Below are positions 6,672 through 9,097 of a DNA stretch of 9,097 nucleotides, in pieces (positions within the stretch are counted from its first letter, which is position 1; each line of letters begins with the position of its first letter). The stretch spans positions 1-9,097 of the forward strand of contig JAAVAG010000048.1 of NCBI GenBank assembly GCA_014804185.1, in the 5' to 3' direction. Source of the stretch: Lachnospiraceae bacterium. Its GTDB lineage: Bacteria; Bacillota; Clostridia; Lachnospirales; Lachnospiraceae. The notes beneath the pieces are model-generated. The model was given only the letters and a program-made list of their open reading frames with translations. It was not told the origin of the DNA and did not search any database. A program made the position numbers and the translations under genes.

Positions 6672-6878
6672 ATCTTTGAGCTGCGCACCGAATCCATGGC
6701 GGATGCCCCGCAGGGCAAAGCCGCTGTATCGGCAGTAGGCTGCGACGGAACCTGCACACGTTATAGTGCTAGAGTATCGTTCCTGCTTTCAGGCATAGAT
6801 TCCGCCCGAAAAGGGAGCCGTACTTGAAGAGGCAGACAATGTGAGTTGTCTGTAAACATGAGGTGGTAACGCGAGATG

Positions 6879-6913
6879 AACTCTCGTCCTTTTGAAAGGA
6901 CGGGAGTTTTTTT
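6879..6913 (+). terminator. T-box intrinsic terminator
   Basis: AACTCTCGTCCTTT (6879-6892) pairs with AAAGGACGGGAGTT (6895-6908), a 13-14 base-pair stem with one G-T pair. A run of seven T (6907-6913) follows. Its 5' arm overlaps the antiterminator, giving the usual two-state switch. Confidence 0.95.
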
Positions 6914-6914
6914 A

Positions 6915-7010
6915 CTGTGTGGTTGCATAAGCAGACGCATGAGCGCGTAAGCGCGAATTTTGCGAATGTGGGAATTGGTTGGATGCTTTTTAGAGCATCC
7001 AACCGCACAG
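6915..7010. repeat. Possible 96-base inverted-repeat (MITE-like) element
   Basis: CTGTGTGGTTG (6915-6925) is repeated inverted as CAACCGCACAG (7000-7010), matching at 10 of 11 positions. Both ends are flanked by TA (6913-6914 and 7011-7012), as after insertion of an IS630/mariner-type mobile element. Inside are a perfect 11-base-pair hairpin, GGTTGGATGCT/AGCATCCAACC (6977-7004), and GCGC-GTAA-GCGC (6943-6954). The element begins right after the T-box terminator's T run. No protein is encoded with confidence in 6914-7088. The alternative is plain leader RNA structure, because the right end of the hairpin and the right terminal repeat share AACC. Confidence 0.28.
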
Positions 7011-7088
7011 TATTTGTTGCAGGGCCGGTTGCGGCGGGCGCGGCGCAAAAATGTATGTTCAGGCGCAAAATGCGCGGAAAGGAGAGAT

Positions 7089-8417
7089 ATGGACTTAAAA
7101 GCAGAAACAAAAACAGAAACAAATGCAGGAACGAAAGCAGAAACCGGAGACATCTGTGACGGGGTGCAGCAGGAGGTAAACCGCCAGATGGGTATGATCC
7201 TGAAAGGGGTGCAGGAGGTCGTGGGGGAGGAGGAACTGCGCAGAAAAGTGGAACGCTCCGTCAGGGAGAAAAAACCTCTTGTCGTCAAGCTTGGGCTGGA
7301 TCCCAGCGCTCCGGACATTCACCTGGGACACGCGGTTGTGCTGCGCAAACTCAGGCAGATGCAGGATATGGGGCATCAGATTGTGATCATTATTGGAGAC
7401 TTTACCGGGCGGATCGGGGATCCCACAGGCAAGACAAAGGGGAGAAAGGCGATGAGCAGCGACGAGGTGCTTGTCAATGCCCTGACCTATCAGGAGCAGA
7501 TTTTCAAGGTGCTGGACCGGGAGAAGACGGAGGTGCGCTACAATGGAGAATGGCTGGAACTTCTGAACTTTGAGGAGGTTCTGCGTCTGGCCATGACGAC
7601 CACCGTGGCGCGTATGCTGGAGCGGGATGATTTTCAGAAACGGTTTCAGAGTAATATTCCCATCGGGCTGCATGAGTTTTTTTATCCGCTGATGCAGGCG
7701 TACGATTCCGTGGCGGTACAGGCGGATCTGGAACTGGGAGGAACGGATCAGACATTCAATATTCTGATGGGCAGGACACTGCAAAAAGCCATGGGACAGG
7801 AGCCGCAGGCGGCCATATTTATGCCGATTCTGGAGGGACTGGACGGCGTGGAGAAGATGAGCAAGAGTCTGGGCAATTATATCGGCGTGAATGAGGAGGC
7901 ACAGGTCATGTTCAAGAAAGTGATGGAGGTGCCGGACGCGCTGATTCTCCGCTATTTTGAACTTGCCACGGATGAACCGCCCCAGCGGATGGAGCAGATC
8001 AGAGAAGAACTGGAGAGCGGCCAAAACCCCCGGGACATCAAACTGGAACTGGCCAGGATCATCACGACTCTGTACCACGGGCCGGAGGAGACGCGGCGGG
8101 GAGAGACATTCTATCATGAGGCATTCAGCCAAAAGGCGGTTCCCAGTGACATTCCCAGCCTGTATGTGACGCCGGATATACCCGGCAGCCCGGATGCGGA
8201 GGCGGCGTCCGTTCCGCTGCAGCGGCTTTTCCCGGCGCTGGTTAAGGCAGGCTATGGGGAGAGCGGCAGCCGTCTCAGAGGAATGGTTTCCCAGGGGGGC
8301 ATACGCCTGAACGGGGAAAAGGTCAGCGATATCCGGACGGCTGTCTCCGACGGCGACGTGCTGCGCATCGGCAAAAAACAGTTTATCATGGTGCGGTTTG
8401 TCGATCCGCAGCCGTAG
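7089..8417 (+). CDS. tyrS: Tyrosyl-tRNA synthetase, TyrZ-type
   Basis: This 442-residue class Ic synthetase joins tyrosine to tRNA-Tyr in the cytosol. The Rossmann-fold start KPLVVKLGLDPSAPDIHLGHA (62-82) carries the HIGH motif as HLGH (78-81), the tyrosine pocket region includes YPLMQAYDS and GGTDQ (199-221), and the KMSKS loop is at 256-260. An S4 RNA-binding domain ends the protein (about 375-437, LRGMVSQGGIRLNGEKV). LGLDPSAPDIHLGH and IIGDFTGRIGDPTGK place it with B. subtilis TyrZ rather than TyrS. The start used has AGGAG (7080-7084) four bases upstream. This gives about 25 residues more than usual, of which 4-19 are a repeat. An internal ATG at 7188 has a perfect AGGAGGT (7171-7177) ten bases upstream and would give 409 residues, but it cuts into a segment that seems conserved. 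A tyrosine T-box controls it. Confidence 0.95.
   Translation: MDLKAETKTETNAGTKAETGDICDGVQQEVNRQMGMILKGVQEVVGEEELRRKVERSVREKKPLVVKLGLDPSAPDIHLGHAVVLRKLRQMQDMGHQIVIIIGDFTGRIGDPTGKTKGRKAMSSDEVLVNALTYQEQIFKVLDREKTEVRYNGEWLELLNFEEVLRLAMTTTVARMLERDDFQKRFQSNIPIGLHEFFYPLMQAYDSVAVQADLELGGTDQTFNILMGRTLQKAMGQEPQAAIFMPILEGLDGVEKMSKSLGNYIGVNEEAQVMFKKVMEVPDALILRYFELATDEPPQRMEQIREELESGQNPRDIKLELARIITTLYHGPEETRRGETFYHEAFSQKAVPSDIPSLYVTPDIPGSPDAEAASVPLQRLFPALVKAGYGESGSRLRGMVSQGGIRLNGEKVSDIRTAVSDGDVLRIGKKQFIMVRFVDPQP
7098..7145 (+). repeat. Four-copy 12-base tandem repeat within tyrS
   Basis: Four units starting at 7098, 7110, 7122 and 7134 follow AAAGCAGAAACA with a few changes. In the tyrS frame they encode KAET, KTET, NAGT and KAET (residues 4-19). 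The unit keeps the reading frame, so copy number could change without breaking the gene. The charged, Thr-rich segment is likely disordered. Confidence 0.8.
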
Positions 8418-8429
8418 GAGAGCGGCGTT

Positions 8430-9097
8430 TTATCTGGAATTTTCCGGTGGAAGCTGCGTATCCAGCGCAAGCCGGAAAGCCTCATAGAGTTTTTGCACGT
8501 TGTCAAACGCGAAAGTCGGTTTGTAATCGGAGCGGGCCACTTCCTCCGGGGTGGCCTCACCGGTGTACAGAACGCAGGTGTCCACCCCTGCGTTGATGCC
8601 GCAGAGAATATCGGTGTAAAGTCGGTCTCCCACCACCAGCGTCTGCTCCGGTGCAAATCCGGAAGCGCAGAGGCACAGATCCACCACCTCCCGGGAGGGC
8701 TTGCCGAGATACACGGGCGTCTTTCCGGTGGAGGCGGAAAGCATTCCGCACATCGCGCCGCAGTCGGGGATAAATCCGAAGTCCGCAGGGCAGCACAGAT
8801 CGGGATTGGTGGCATAGAAAGGCATGTCCGGGCGGGAAAGAACCCGGCATGTCCGCACCAGTTTTTCATAGGTAAGTTCGCTGTCGTAGGCCGCCAGTAC
8901 GCAGGCAATGTCCTCCTCCGCCGTTTCCGTGACATTCAGACCGCTCAGCCACAGATCCGTCAAAAAGGAGCGGGTGCCCATAACAAAGATTTTGCGGCCC
9001 GCATAGTTTTCTTTCAGAAAACGGACGGCCATAAAACCGGAGGTGACGAACTGATCCTCCGCTGCCGCCAGACCGAAGCTGTCCCGGAATTTTTTTA
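8430..9097 (-). CDS. HAD-superfamily IIA phosphatase, NagD/YutF-like (partial, N-terminus missing)
   Basis: The frame is open from the right edge to the TAA at 8430-8432, giving 221 visible residues; the first 50 or so, with the catalytic DxDGT motif, lie outside. An in-frame ATG at 9032 is internal, because the upstream residues FGLAAAEDQFVTSGFMA match the family's usual sequence before the cap (Gly-Leu, then acidic residues, then TSG). Also seen are the motif II region TDLWLSGLNV, the cap with FYATNPDLCCPADFGFIPDCGAM, the motif III lysine in VYLGKPSREVVDL, and motif IV VVGDRLYTDILCGINAGVDTCVLYTGEAT. These mark class IIA HAD hydrolases, which dephosphorylate small metabolites such as sugar or nucleotide phosphates; the substrate is unknown. 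The gene converges on tyrS with only 12 bases between stops and no evident terminator there. Confidence 0.9.
   Translation of the reverse strand, partial: KKFRDSFGLAAAEDQFVTSGFMAVRFLKENYAGRKIFVMGTRSFLTDLWLSGLNVTETAEEDIACVLAAYDSELTYEKLVRTCRVLSRPDMPFYATNPDLCCPADFGFIPDCGAMCGMLSASTGKTPVYLGKPSREVVDLCLCASGFAPEQTLVVGDRLYTDILCGINAGVDTCVLYTGEATPEEVARSDYKPTFAFDNVQKLYEAFRLALDTQLPPENSR

Larger units (their letters stand above)
6585..6913 (+). promoter_or_regulatory. Tyrosine T-box riboswitch leader
   Basis: The leader senses the charging state of tRNA-Tyr and allows read-through into tyrS when the tRNA is uncharged. Visible parts in order: the purine-rich entry to stem I, with its AAGAAGAAGTAGTA element (6594-6607); a distal stem I region with GATGAGAGG; the specifier loop GAA-TAC-ATC (6666-6674); stem III CAGACAA/TTGTCTG (6833-6852); and the T-box sequence GAGGTGGTAACGCG (6860-6873). 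The bulge UGGU (6864-6867) can pair with ACCA at the 3' end of a tRNA with discriminator A, as in tRNA-Tyr. The antiterminator can use CGAGA (6872-6876) with TCTCG (6882-6886), which competes with the terminator at 6879-6913. Exact outer limits are approximate. Confidence 0.95.

Noticed and set aside
6917..7159. Eighty-residue plus-strand frame across the tyrS leader spacer, and the tyrS frame extended up to 6960
   Set aside because: The first has no ribosome binding site, and neither has a family resemblance. The extended tyrS frame would translate inverted-repeat sequence upstream of a good ribosome binding site and ATG at 7089.
7095..8132. Long minus-strand frame opposite tyrS
   Set aside because: It is a shadow of the tyrS coding sequence with no recognisable domain and no promoter or ribosome binding site I could support.
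1..9097. CRISPR array, tRNA or rRNA genes, phage or toxin-antitoxin modules
   Set aside because: No regularly spaced direct repeats, no cloverleaf or rRNA sequence, and no matching proteins were seen anywhere in the window.

Overview
The window reads as chromosomal DNA of a Gram-positive clostridium, most probably a Lachnospiraceae-type bacterium. The grounds are near-consensus TTGACA/TATAAT promoters with 17-base spacers, strong AGGAGG-type ribosome binding sites, a T-box leader on an aminoacyl-tRNA synthetase gene, moderate G+C coding sequence, and the protein families present. The genus cannot be fixed from the sequence alone.

Layout, left to right. (1) Bases 1-114: the first 19 codons of an unidentified minus-strand gene with its own promoter. 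(2) Bases 248-2968: a plus-strand transcription unit with a perfect consensus promoter, a structured leader of about 130 bases that contains a possible 27-codon leader peptide, a uracil permease (uraA), a family M19 membrane-type dipeptidase, and a likely terminator. (3) Bases 2971-6487: an operon for an ABC-2 exporter, made of a LytTR-domain regulator with a degenerate receiver-like N-terminus, an ATPase, and two DUF990-type (ABC2_membrane_6) permeases. The genes are 19 to 32 bases apart. (4) Bases 6520-8417: a consensus promoter, a tyrosine T-box riboswitch with a UAC specifier and an intrinsic terminator, a 175-base spacer with several inverted repeats (one resembling a small TA-flanked inverted-repeat element), and a TyrZ-type tyrosyl-tRNA synthetase with a repetitive N-terminal extension. 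(5) Bases 8430-9097: a convergent, partial minus-strand HAD-IIA (NagD/YutF-like) phosphatase.

Most of the window is ordinary core metabolism and transport. The regulator, ATPase and permeases probably act as one unit, with the LytTR protein controlling an exporter of unknown substrate. The permease and dipeptidase may serve salvage of nucleobases and peptides. The tyrS leader should sense uncharged tRNA-Tyr. I found no strong evidence of a wholly new system. The items most worth checking are the translationally coupled leader ORF before uraA, the 96-base inverted-repeat element between the T-box and tyrS, the four-copy 12-base tandem repeat at the 5' end of tyrS, and the possible LytTR binding site before the exporter operon.
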